DNA of 64,000 bases, taken from Chloroflexota bacterium (GTDB lineage: Bacteria > Chloroflexota > Limnocylindria > Limnocylindrales > CSP1-4). Shown here in pieces: positions 27,293 through 36,278 of this stretch. The notes below the pieces were generated by a model. The model searched no databases. It saw only the letters and a list, made by a program, of their open reading frames with translations, and was not told where the DNA came from. The DNA is taken from NCBI GenBank assembly GCA_004297395.1, contig SCUO01000064.1:1-64000 (forward strand), written 5' to 3'. Within the stretch, counting starts at the first letter, position 1. Each line of letters begins with the position of its first letter. Made by a program: the position numbers and the translations under genes.

Positions 27293-29638
27293 TCAGGCGG
27301 GGGTGGTCGCCGTGCCCGCGGCACTCGCCGCCGGCGCATCCTCGCCCTCGTCCTCCACGTGGCTGAAGCCGAGCCGCTCGGCCAGCCGTCCGAGGATACC
27401 CGGCGCCCACCAGTTCCACTCGCCCAGGAGGCGCATCGTGGCCGGCACGAGGAGGACGCGGACGACGGTGGCATCCAGGAGGACGGCCAGCGCCATGCCC
27501 ACGCCGATCGACTTGATCGTCACGACATCGGCCAGGGCGAAGGCCGAGAAGACGACGACCATGACCATCGCCGCCCCGGTGATGACCCCGGCAGTCTTCG
27601 CCAGGCCCTCGGCGACCGCCTTCGTGTTGTCTCCCGTGCGACGGTACGACTCCTGGATCCGCGACAGGAGCAGGACCTCGTAGTCCATCGACAGGCCGAT
27701 GAGGACGGCGAACATGATGATCGGGTTGCCGGCGATCGTGAACCCGAGCGGCTCGAAGCCCAGGAACTCATGGAGGTTGCCCTCCTGGAAGATCCAGACC
27801 AGGGCGCCGAAGCTCGCGGACAGCGACAGCAGGGTCATCACGACCGCCTTCAGCGGGATGAAGACCGAGCCGAAGAGCAGGAACAGGATGAGGGCCGAGG
27901 CCAGCAGCGTCGTCCCCACGGCCCATGGCAGCTTCTCGTTCTGGGCGGCGAGGAAGTCCTCGGCCACGGCGGCCGTCCCGCCGACCATCACGCCATCGAT
28001 GCCCTCGCCGGCGTCGACGCCGCGGACGCGGGGCACGACCGCGGTGCCGTCCGGCGTCGTCGGCGGCAGCGGGCTGATGGCATCGAGCCGGACGGTCGAG
28101 CCCCGGATGTAGGCGTCCCGGAGCGCCGTGACAGCGGCTTCGAGCTGGGGCGGCAGGGTACCCACGGGGGCCGCGTAGAGCTGGGCCACCTGGTCGGCGT
28201 CGAGGAGGGCGCCGCTGGCCGGATCGGCGATCGTGAAGGGACCCTCGACCCGATCGATGCCCTCGAGCTCGGCGACCGCGGCGGCGTAGGTCATGACGGC
28301 CTCGATGCTGGCCGGGTCCGTGGCCTCGGCCGTCGTGTCGAGAACGATCGCGATCGGGTTCGTCTCGCCGGCCCGGAACTCGGTCGTCAGGGCCACCCAG
28401 GCGTCGCGACTCGGCACGCCGGCCGGGTAGACCGTCGCGTCGGGCACGCCCTGCTGGAGCCGGAAGAACGGCGAGCCGGCGATGAACAGGACGGCCAGCA
28501 CCGGGACGAGCACGGCGAACGGCCGGCGCATGACAGCGTGGGCCACCCGCTCCCAGCGCGAGTGGCGGGCGGTCGGCTCGTCGCCGAGGACCCCGACGCG
28601 GCGGCGGAGCGACCGGACGGACAGGGCGTTGACCTTGGGCCCGAGCATCCCGAGGACGGCCGGCAGGAAGGTCAGCGAGAAGATCACCGAGGTCAGGACG
28701 ACGATGGCCCCGCCGAGCCCGATGGAGCTGAGCGCGGAGGCATCGAACCACAGCAGGCCGGACAGGCCGATGGCGACGGCGACCCCGGAGAAGAGGACCG
28801 CCTTGCCGGCCGTGCCGATCGCGATCGTCACTGCCTGCTCCACCGTCCGGCCCCTTGCCAGCTCCTCGCGGAAGCGGCTTGTGATGAACAGCGAGTAGTC
28901 GATGGCCAGGGCCAGGCCGAGCATCGTCGCGATGTTCAGGACGTAGATGCTCATCTCGGCCTGGCGGGCGACGAGGTTGATGATCGCGAGCGAGGTCGGG
29001 ATCGCCAGGCCGGCCACGAGCAGTGGCATCCCGGCGGCGACGATCGAGGCGAAGACGAGGATCAGGACGATGGCGGCGATGGGCAGGGACACGACCTCGG
29101 CCCGCTGGAGATCCTGTTCCGACAGCTCGGCCGAGTCCTTCTGGATCGGCCCGAAGCCGGTCAGTCCCAGGCTGTAACCGGCGGGCGGCGCGAGCTGGTC
29201 GCCGATGGCGTCGACGACCTCGACCGATTCGTCCTCGGTCATGTCGAGGCCGATGACGATGTACGCGGCATCGCCATCGATGCTGATGAAGCGGTCGTCA
29301 CCGGTCTCGGCGTAGCCGGTGATCTCGGCGACCCGCTCGTCGTCGGCGAGCGGCGCGACCGTCTCGGCGATCGCCGCCTGGAACGCGGTCGAACGGGCGT
29401 CGGCGGCCGAGTCGTCGGACCGGATGACCGCGATGAAGGCGGTTCGCGAGCCACCGAACTCGGCCTCGAGGCGGTCGGCCACGGCAGCGGACTCGGACTT
29501 CGGGTCCAGCCACCCGCCCGAGCTCAGCTGCTCGGCCGTGCCGGCGGCGAGGGGCGAGGCTGCCGCCGCCAGGACGAGCATCACGAGGAGGACGAACCGG
29601 CGCCGTCGATAGACGAACGCACCCCAGCGGCTGAACAT
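27293..29638 (-). CDS. MMPL/RND-family transporter
   Basis: MFSRWGAFVYRRRRFVLLVMLVLAAAASPLAAG; DYSLFITSRFREELARG; GLSMDYEVLLLSRIQESYRRTGDNTKAVAEGL. Confidence 0.93.
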   Translation of the reverse strand: MFSRWGAFVYRRRRFVLLVMLVLAAAASPLAAGTAEQLSSGGWLDPKSESAAVADRLEAEFGGSRTAFIAVIRSDDSAADARSTAFQAAIAETVAPLADDERVAEITGYAETGDDRFISIDGDAAYIVIGLDMTEDESVEVVDAIGDQLAPPAGYSLGLTGFGPIQKDSAELSEQDLQRAEVVSLPIAAIVLILVFASIVAAGMPLLVAGLAIPTSLAIINLVARQAEMSIYVLNIATMLGLALAIDYSLFITSRFREELARGRTVEQAVTIAIGTAGKAVLFSGVAVAIGLSGLLWFDASALSSIGLGGAIVVLTSVIFSLTFLPAVLGMLGPKVNALSVRSLRRRVGVLGDEPTARHSRWERVAHAVMRRPFAVLVPVLAVLFIAGSPFFRLQQGVPDATVYPAGVPSRDAWVALTTEFRAGETNPIAIVLDTTAEATDPASIEAVMTYAAAVAELEGIDRVEGPFTIADPASGALLDADQVAQLYAAPVGTLPPQLEAAVTALRDAYIRGSTVRLDAISPLPPTTPDGTAVVPRVRGVDAGEGIDGVMVGGTAAVAEDFLAAQNEKLPWAVGTTLLASALILFLLFGSVFIPLKAVVMTLLSLSASFGALVWIFQEGNLHEFLGFEPLGFTIAGNPIIMFAVLIGLSMDYEVLLLSRIQESYRRTGDNTKAVAEGLAKTAGVITGAAMVMVVVFSAFALADVVTIKSIGVGMALAVLLDATVVRVLLVPATMRLLGEWNWWAPGILGRLAERLGFSHVEDEGEDAPAASAAGTATTPA

Positions 29639-29717
29639 CGCAGATCCTTCCGGTATCGGGTCTCTCGGCGGCGCCCGTGAGCGACGCAGAACGGTGGCGT
29701 AAGCGGCGTCCACCATA

Positions 29718-29733
29718 GAGAATGAACATTCTC
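29718..29733. promoter_or_regulatory. Inverted repeat gagaatg-aa-cattctc, putative TetR operator
   Basis: 7-bp perfect arms, 2-nt centre, between divergent tetR and mmpL genes. Confidence 0.65.
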
Positions 29734-29813
29734 CTTGTCAAGCGATGGAAGGTTGTGCTTGCGTAAACGGCGCGCTAGGATAGCGAGGACATGTTCTCCT
29801 TGAGGTTGCTGCG

Positions 29814-30527
29814 TTGCCTCGCGTGACGGCTGCCCACGAGCAGGAGGTCCGGGAGCGGATCGCCGGCGCCGCGCTCCGGGTCTTCGGCGATCGAGGCTTC
29901 CACGGGGCCACGATCGCCGACGTCGTTCGCGAGAGCGGCCTGTCCGTCGGCGCCATCTACACCCACTTCCGGGGCAAGGAGGACCTCTTCCTCGCCGCCT
30001 GCGACCTGGCGTCCGGTCGAGGGCTCGGCGAGCTGGCCGCGCGGCTTGCGGCGGGCACCTCGGTCGCGGAGAAGCTGGCAATCGCCGTCGGGTTCTACTT
30101 CGACACCGCCGAGGAGACAGCGGTCGGTCCAGGCAACGCCGAGTTCCTCGTCCAGGCCTGGGCCCAGGCCGACGCTGAGCCGGCGGCCCGCGAGATGCTC
30201 CTGCGGCGGCGCGAGCAGCTGGTGATGGCCGGCACATTCCTCCTCGAGGAGGGGATGGCGCGGGGCGACCTCGCCCGCTGGATGGACGCCGGCGCCGTCG
30301 CCCGCGCCTACGTCGCGCTGCTCGACGGGATGCTCCTCGCCCGGGCCGAGCAGGGCGACGCCTTCCGGCGCTCCGAGGCCGAGCGCGCCGCTCGCGAGAT
30401 CCTGACCCTCGTCGTCGCGGCGGCCGCGGTCCCGGACCGGCCATCCGTGCCGGCGATCCCGCCGAACCCGTACTCGATCGTGGGACTCGAGGCGGCCGAC
30501 TCCCGGCGCGCCCGCGCCGGGTCGTAG
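29814..30527 (+). CDS. TetR-family transcriptional regulator
   Basis: VRERIAGAALRVFGDRGFHGATIADVVRESGLSVGAIYTHFRGKEDLFLAA. Confidence 0.93.
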   Translation: MPRVTAAHEQEVRERIAGAALRVFGDRGFHGATIADVVRESGLSVGAIYTHFRGKEDLFLAACDLASGRGLGELAARLAAGTSVAEKLAIAVGFYFDTAEETAVGPGNAEFLVQAWAQADAEPAAREMLLRRREQLVMAGTFLLEEGMARGDLARWMDAGAVARAYVALLDGMLLARAEQGDAFRRSEAERAAREILTLVVAAAAVPDRPSVPAIPPNPYSIVGLEAADSRRARAGS

Positions 30528-30538
30528 ACTCGTCGGCG

Positions 30539-31504
30539 ATGGCTCCGTCGCCGCAGCCCCACGTCCAGACCGTCCTCGGACCCGTGGATCCCGCCACGCT
30601 CGGATTCACCCTGCCGCACGAGCACACCGCGATCGCGTTGTGGCACATCCAGGGCCGCTGGGACTACTGGGAGCTGACCCGCGACGAACCGATCATCACG
30701 GCCGAGCTCGCGCGGTTCCGCGATGCCGGCGGGACGGCCCTCGCCGACCTCACCCTTCCCGGGAACGGGCGCGACCCGGGCTGGCTGGTGCGGCTCGCCC
30801 GGGCCACCGGCCTGCATCTCGTGATGGGCGGCGGCTGGTACCGTGAGGCCTACTACCCGGCCGAGGCCCTGATCAATCGCCGCACGGTCGACGACCTCGC
30901 CGACGAGCTCGTCCGCGAGGCGGAGGAGGGGATCGCGGTCGAGGGCCTCGATGCCCCCGTCCAACCCGGGATCCTGGGCGAGATCGGGACCGACAAGCCG
31001 TGGCTCTCGGCCCAGGAGGAGCGCGTCCATCGGGCGGTCGCCCGGGCCGCCCGGCGGACCGGCCTCGCGATCTCGACCCATGCCGTGATGAGCCCGGTCG
31101 GGCTGGCCCAGCTCGACGTCTTCGAGGCCGAGGGCGCCGATCTCACGCGGATCGTCATCGGCCACGCCGATTCGTACCCGGTCCTCGAGCACTACCTCGA
31201 GATCATCCGCCGCGGCGCGAGCCTCGAGTTCGACTTCCTGGGCATGACCTTCACGCCCCAGGAGCGCCACGGCGAGCCGCGGATCATCGACCTCCTGCTC
31301 GAGCTGCTCTCTCGCGGCCACGCCGACCGCGTCCTCGTGAGCCAGGACGTCTGCCACAACCAGCAGCTCCACCACTACGAGGGCAACGGCTACACCTACC
31401 TCCAGGACACCTTCCTGCCTCGCCTCCGCACCCGCGGCGTCTCCGACGCCGAGATCGACCAGCTCACGATCCAGAACCCGCGGCGGATCCTCACCATCGG
31501 GTGA
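30539..31504 (+). CDS. Phosphotriesterase-family metal-dependent hydrolase
   Basis: LGFTLPHEHTAI, GILGEIGTDKPWLSAQEERVHRAVARAARRTGLAISTHA, IVIGHADSYP, DRVLVSQDVCHNQQLHHYEGNGY. Confidence 0.9.
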   Translation: MAPSPQPHVQTVLGPVDPATLGFTLPHEHTAIALWHIQGRWDYWELTRDEPIITAELARFRDAGGTALADLTLPGNGRDPGWLVRLARATGLHLVMGGGWYREAYYPAEALINRRTVDDLADELVREAEEGIAVEGLDAPVQPGILGEIGTDKPWLSAQEERVHRAVARAARRTGLAISTHAVMSPVGLAQLDVFEAEGADLTRIVIGHADSYPVLEHYLEIIRRGASLEFDFLGMTFTPQERHGEPRIIDLLLELLSRGHADRVLVSQDVCHNQQLHHYEGNGYTYLQDTFLPRLRTRGVSDAEIDQLTIQNPRRILTIG

Positions 31505-31589
31505 CGTCACGCAGAGCGAAGCGTCCGCCGATGCGGTTCATCGACAAGGCGGTCCCGAACGTCGATTCGAGCGGCGTGAGTTCTGCGGA

Positions 31590-31617
31590 TTGACACGGGT
31601 TCGGTCCACTGCACAAT
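31590..31617 (+). promoter_or_regulatory. Sigma70-like promoter TTGACA-N16-CACAAT
   Basis: Upstream of the FAD-oxidoreductase gene, which also has an SD-like ggagga before its ATG. Confidence 0.6.
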
Positions 31618-31646
31618 CGACTGCGCGATCAAACGGAGGAGTGCCG

Positions 31647-33002
31647 ATGCTGGGCGAGGCGGTTCGTGATCTCCGCGGGCGGACGCGCGGCGAGGTTATG
31701 GAGCCCGGCGATGGAGGGTACGAGCCGGCTCGAGCGGCCTACAACGCAATGGCGACCGGACGTCCGGTGGCGATTCTCCGGCCGGCCGACATGCCCGACA
31801 TCATCGCTGCGGTGCGTTGGGCAGCGGAGTCGGATCTCGCGATCGGCGTTCGGGGCGGCGGCCACAGCGTCGCCGGCCACTCCTCTCCGAACGGAGCGCT
31901 GCTCATCGACCTGTCGCGGTGGCGCGGAGCGACGGTCGACCCGGCTGCGTATACGGCGGACGCGCTCGCCGGGTCCCGGTTGATGGACCTCGACGCGGCA
32001 ACCTTCGCCCACGGCTTGGCTGCGCCGTCCGGGACCTTCATCGACACCGGGATCGGTGGCCTGACCCTGACCGGCGGGATCAGCTGGCTCCTGTCGTCGG
32101 AGGGGTTCGCGTGCGACGCGCTCACCGGCGCCCAGCTCGTGACGGCGGACGGCGACGTCCTCGAGGTCGACGAGCAGCGCGAGCCCGAGGTGCTTTGGGG
32201 CCTTCGCGGCGGCGGCGGCAACTTCGGCATCGTCACGCACCTGCGATACGCGTTGACGCCCGTGCCGGCGATGTTCGGCGGACGCCTCCGGTTCCGTGGC
32301 GATGCCGTCCGGGAGGCGATCCTTCGGACGTTCGAGGTCGAGGCGTCGGCGCCCGACGAGCTCGTCCTGGCGATCGTCGCGTGGCGCGCCGAGGACGGCT
32401 CGCCCGCCATCTCGGTGAACGTCGGGTGGCGCGGCGACCCGGAGGGCGGCACCGCGGCGATCCGGGCCCTGGCAGACCACCCTGCCTGCTATGAAACCGA
32501 CCTCAAGGCCATGAGCTGGCTCCAGCAGCAGTCCCTGTACCAGCCGATTCCGTTCGGGCTCCGGCAGTACTGGAAGGGCCATCTCGTCGGGCGCCTGGAC
32601 GAGACCCTCGCCGACGCCCTGATCGCGTCCGCAGCCGAGGAGACGAACGAGTCATTCGCGCTCGTCGAGCTCATCCACGGCCGGGCGCATCGGATCCCGG
32701 AGTCGTGGGCTGCGTTCGGCGGCCGGGCCGCTGTCGCAAACGTAACCGCGCTCGCGATCTGGAGCGACCCGGCGGACGACGAGGCGGAGATCGCCTGGGC
32801 ACGCCGGTTCGCCGATCGCGTCTCGCCGCTGTCGCTCCGAGGCGGCGGCTACCTCAACTACCCCGAGCTCGACCAGACGGCGGCGCGCGTGGCGGCGGCA
32901 TACCCGCCGGACTCGTGGGCTCGACTTCGGCAGCTCAAGCGGCGCCTCGATCCAGCCAACCGGTTCCACTTCAACGCGAACATCCCGCCCGCGGATGCCT
33001 GA
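31647..33002 (+). CDS. BBE-like FAD-linked oxidoreductase
   Basis: AIGVRGGGHSVAGHSSPNGALLIDLSRW, GGLTLTGGISWLLSSEGFACDALTGAQLVTADG, C-terminal PANRFHFNANIPP. Confidence 0.93.
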   Translation: MLGEAVRDLRGRTRGEVMEPGDGGYEPARAAYNAMATGRPVAILRPADMPDIIAAVRWAAESDLAIGVRGGGHSVAGHSSPNGALLIDLSRWRGATVDPAAYTADALAGSRLMDLDAATFAHGLAAPSGTFIDTGIGGLTLTGGISWLLSSEGFACDALTGAQLVTADGDVLEVDEQREPEVLWGLRGGGGNFGIVTHLRYALTPVPAMFGGRLRFRGDAVREAILRTFEVEASAPDELVLAIVAWRAEDGSPAISVNVGWRGDPEGGTAAIRALADHPACYETDLKAMSWLQQQSLYQPIPFGLRQYWKGHLVGRLDETLADALIASAAEETNESFALVELIHGRAHRIPESWAAFGGRAAVANVTALAIWSDPADDEAEIAWARRFADRVSPLSLRGGGYLNYPELDQTAARVAAAYPPDSWARLRQLKRRLDPANRFHFNANIPPADA

Positions 33003-33464
33003 TCTGTCCCCTGGGTTGCCCCCAGCGGCCGGGTTCCACATGACATCCGCGAACGCGGACTGACGGCGTGCGATGTCCCATGCGACATCGATGCGGGATG
33101 AAGACGGACGTGGACGTCGCCTTCGGACGGCGGGACCGGGTCGTTGGCCCTCCGCCGACTCGTTGCCCCCACGCTTGACGATGGGATCGTCAAATCGGGG
33201 GCTGGCCGGCCGATAGGCGCCGTCGAGGGCCCACCACAGGGCCGCGCCACGCACGATCCGGGCCTCAGCGAGCTCGCCGAGGCCCGATTTGGGTGCCGCA
33301 ATCCGCTCGGTAGGCGTCTTGTTGACGATGCCATCGGAATCGACGAGGTCAAGGCGCGCCAGCGGGCTCGTCCGGGCCACGCCCAAGCGGATCCGCGAGC
33401 CCGCCCGGCCTGCCGGCCCCTCGGGACCGCCTCGTCTCGGCCGGATCGGCGTGCCGGCCCTCGG

Positions 33465-33908
33465 CTACGAAGCGAGCGTGGCCTCCACCGACAGCTCCAC
33501 GTTGCCCTTGAGGGCAATCGAGATCGGGCAGTTGTCCTTCGCGTCGTCGGCGATGCGGGCGAACGTCTCGGCATCGATGCCGGGGACCACGCCCTCGACC
33601 TTGAGGTGGCTCTTCTCGACCTTCCAGCCGCCGCTGGCGTTGTCGAACGTGATCTCGGCTCGCACGCTCAGCTTCGTCGGCGGCGTGCCGTTCTTGGCGA
33701 GGCGCGACGAGAAGGCCATCGAGAAGCAGGCCGAGTGGGCGGCCGCGAGGAGCTCCTCGGGTGAGGTCTTGCCGTTGTGGGCGCTCGTCCGCGAGGCCCA
33801 CGACACGGGCATCCGCGAGAAGGCGCCGCTGGACACGTAGTCGATCGTCCCGGCGCCCGACGTCAGGTCGCCGCTCCAGGTGGTGATGGCGTGGCGGATC
33901 TCGGCCAT
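33465..33908 (-). CDS. OsmC-family peroxiredoxin
   Basis: TSPEELLAAAHSACFSMAFSSRLAKNG...DDAKDNCPISIALKGNVELSVEA. Confidence 0.92.
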   Translation of the reverse strand: MAEIRHAITTWSGDLTSGAGTIDYVSSGAFSRMPVSWASRTSAHNGKTSPEELLAAAHSACFSMAFSSRLAKNGTPPTKLSVRAEITFDNASGGWKVEKSHLKVEGVVPGIDAETFARIADDAKDNCPISIALKGNVELSVEATLAS

Positions 33909-34014
33909 GGGGGCTCCTCCTGGGGTCGCTGGCATCGATGTCGACGTTCGCATCGTCGCACGGACCGCCGCAGATCGCCGCCGCGCGGCCGGCCGCACTC
34001 GATCGTCGTGCCGC

Positions 34015-35304
34015 TCAGCGGGCGAGCATCGCCCGGACCATGGTCAGGAACGGCCGATGCCGGACCGTCCGTGGGAAGACAACGCGCTTCATCCCGCCGA
34101 AGTCGCGATGGGCCTCGATCGCGCTCGCGAAGGCCGGCGCGAAGCCGGGATCGGCCAGCGGATCGAAGCCGTCCTCCCACCACAGCCCCACGACCCGGAG
34201 CGTGCCTGCCCGCCGCTCGATCCGGGGCTCGATCCGGCCCACCGGCCGGTCGCCGTACAGGATCGGCAGGACGTAGTAGCCCCAGCGCCGCTTCGCGGCC
34301 GGGACGTAGACCTCCCAGAGGTAGTCGAAGTCGAAGAGCCGGCGCAACAGGTCGCGGTCCCAGCAGAACGGGTCGAGGGGGGCCAGGAACGCGACGCCGG
34401 GAGTCCCGCCCCCGGGCGGTGACCCGTCGGCGACCTCGCGTCGGGCCTGCTCGAGGAAATCCACATCCGAGCCGACGATGAACCGCACGCCCTTGACGCC
34501 CTCGACGGCCACCGGGACGAGCGCGCCGTCCTCGACGAGCTCGTCCCGGAGCGCTGTCCGATGCGCGCCCGGGCGCTCGCCGTCTCCGGCCGCCGACGAA
34601 GGCCCAGTCCCGACCCACAGCTCCTGCTGGCCGCCGATCCCGAGCAGCCCGCCGCCGCGGTAGCGCGACAGGAGCCGGTGCCGGCGCTGCTCCCGCTCGG
34701 GCCGGACGTCGGCCAGGATCTCCGCCGGGAAGAGGCGCTCGGCGAGGTCGTAGATCCGGAGGTTGCCCTGGCGCCTCGCGATGCCTAGAACGCCCGATTC
34801 GGCGAGGGCCTCGAGGATCGCCCGGACCTGGTTCGTGGGGCGCCAGTACCAGTCGATCGCCTCGCGCGCCCCGACGTCCCGGGGCAGCAACGGCCCGTGG
34901 TCGCGGATTCGGGTCACCAGCTCGTCCACGAGCGGGGCGTGCCGCTCGAACGTCCCGCCGAGGTGAGCCTGGTTGTTCGTGTCCCAGGTCAGCCGGTACA
35001 GCGGCAGCTCCGCGGTAGGCACGATCGAGAGGCCCTTGTTGTAGGTCTCGTACAGGCGGCGCTCCTCGTACAGCCAGTGGTCCGTCCATGCACGGCGGTA
35101 GCCGGCGATCCGCGACAGCAGGACGAGGTCGTGGTTCCGGCCGGCGACCTCGAGCGGGTCGAACTGGAGCGAGCCGATCCGCTCGACGACCCGGAGCACG
35201 CTCGCCGGCTCCGCCGGCAACGAACGCGGCGGGGCGAGGAGGTGGCGCAGGACGAGGAATCGGCGCGCGACGGCGCGGTCGAGGTGGAGAGGGGGACCGG
35301 GCAC
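34015..35304 (-). CDS. YcaQ-like winged-helix DNA glycosylase-family protein (GTG start at 35304 proposed)
   Basis: IGSLQFDPLEVAGRNHDLVLLSRIAGYR, LAPLDPFCWDRDLLRRLFDFDYLWEVYVPAAKRRWGYYVLPILYGDRPVGR; TACCAT 6 nt before the GTG. Confidence 0.82.
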   Translation of the reverse strand: MPGPPLHLDRAVARRFLVLRHLLAPPRSLPAEPASVLRVVERIGSLQFDPLEVAGRNHDLVLLSRIAGYRRAWTDHWLYEERRLYETYNKGLSIVPTAELPLYRLTWDTNNQAHLGGTFERHAPLVDELVTRIRDHGPLLPRDVGAREAIDWYWRPTNQVRAILEALAESGVLGIARRQGNLRIYDLAERLFPAEILADVRPEREQRRHRLLSRYRGGGLLGIGGQQELWVGTGPSSAAGDGERPGAHRTALRDELVEDGALVPVAVEGVKGVRFIVGSDVDFLEQARREVADGSPPGGGTPGVAFLAPLDPFCWDRDLLRRLFDFDYLWEVYVPAAKRRWGYYVLPILYGDRPVGRIEPRIERRAGTLRVVGLWWEDGFDPLADPGFAPAFASAIEAHRDFGGMKRVVFPRTVRHRPFLTMVRAMLAR

Positions 35305-35413
35305 CAGCGGATGGTAGCGGCGGAACCATGTCACGAAGCTGGCAGCATTTCAGGTCGTGCCTCTATTACGTGATGCGATATAGTGCCTGCCTGGACTGGA
35401 GGAGGGGAGATCG

Positions 35414-36199
35414 ATGGCCATCCGGTTCGTTGACGTCCTGCGCCAGATCGTGACCGGCGGTCTTGCCGGCGCGGTCACCGGCATCGTCGTGGCTGGCGCC
35501 GGGGGACGGCTTGTCATGCGGGCCGCGGCGGCTCTCAACCCCCAGGCGACCGGCGCCCGGACTGAGAACGGTGAGCTGGTCGGGGCGATCACCCTCGGCG
35601 GCAGCGCCTTCCTGATCGTCTTCAACGGGCTGTTGGCGGGGGTTACCGCCGGGATCGTCTGGGTCGTCCTCGCGCCGTGGCTCCCACGGGGCCGGTGGCG
35701 GCTCCCGATGGCGATGATCGCCGCGGCCGCGATCGGGACGCCGCTGCTCGTCCAGCCCGACAACCCCGACTTCCGGATCCTCGAGGCCGATGTCCCGATC
35801 CTGGCGATGCTCATCGGGCTGGTCGCGCTCATCGGCCTGGCGATCGCCTGGCTCGACGGACTCCTGGACCGGCGCCTGGCGCGACCCTCGAACGGGCCAT
35901 TGCCCCTGGGCGTGATCTATGCCGCCGCGACGCTCCCGGGTCTCCTCTTCGTGCCGCTCGCCCTCGGTTTCTATCTCTCGGCCGAGACTTGTGGCTGCCC
36001 GGACCCACCGATCGCGGTCGGCTTGGCGCTCGTCGCTGTCGGGCTCGCGACCGCATTGCTCTGGGCGATCCGGATCGTGTCCGGGCGGTCGGAGCCACCC
36101 GCTGCCCTGGCCGTCGCGGGCCGCATCGCCGTCCTCGCGGCAGTCCTGCTGGGGGCGATCCGCGTTGTGAGCGACGTGTCGCGGATCCTCGCGATCTGA
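35414..36199 (+). CDS. Multi-pass membrane protein, unknown function
   Basis: Multiple hydrophobic helices; SD-like ggaggagggg and TATAGT upstream. Confidence 0.65.
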   Translation: MAIRFVDVLRQIVTGGLAGAVTGIVVAGAGGRLVMRAAAALNPQATGARTENGELVGAITLGGSAFLIVFNGLLAGVTAGIVWVVLAPWLPRGRWRLPMAMIAAAAIGTPLLVQPDNPDFRILEADVPILAMLIGLVALIGLAIAWLDGLLDRRLARPSNGPLPLGVIYAAATLPGLLFVPLALGFYLSAETCGCPDPPIAVGLALVAVGLATALLWAIRIVSGRSEPPAALAVAGRIAVLAAVLLGAIRVVSDVSRILAI

Positions 36200-36278
36200 G
36201 CCGTGATCCCGGCGCGCTCGAGCCGCTTCACGGTTACCAAGGGAGCCGGCAGGGCCCGGCCGGCAGTACGGCCGGGGC

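Noticed and set aside
27359-29680. 773-aa plus-strand ORF
   Set aside because: Antisense shadow of the MMPL gene, Asp/Arg/Gly-rich without domains.
31531-31593. 20-aa ORF MRFIDKAVPNVDSSGVSSAD
   Set aside because: Short, stop overlaps the TTGACA -35 of the next gene, no supporting initiation signal.
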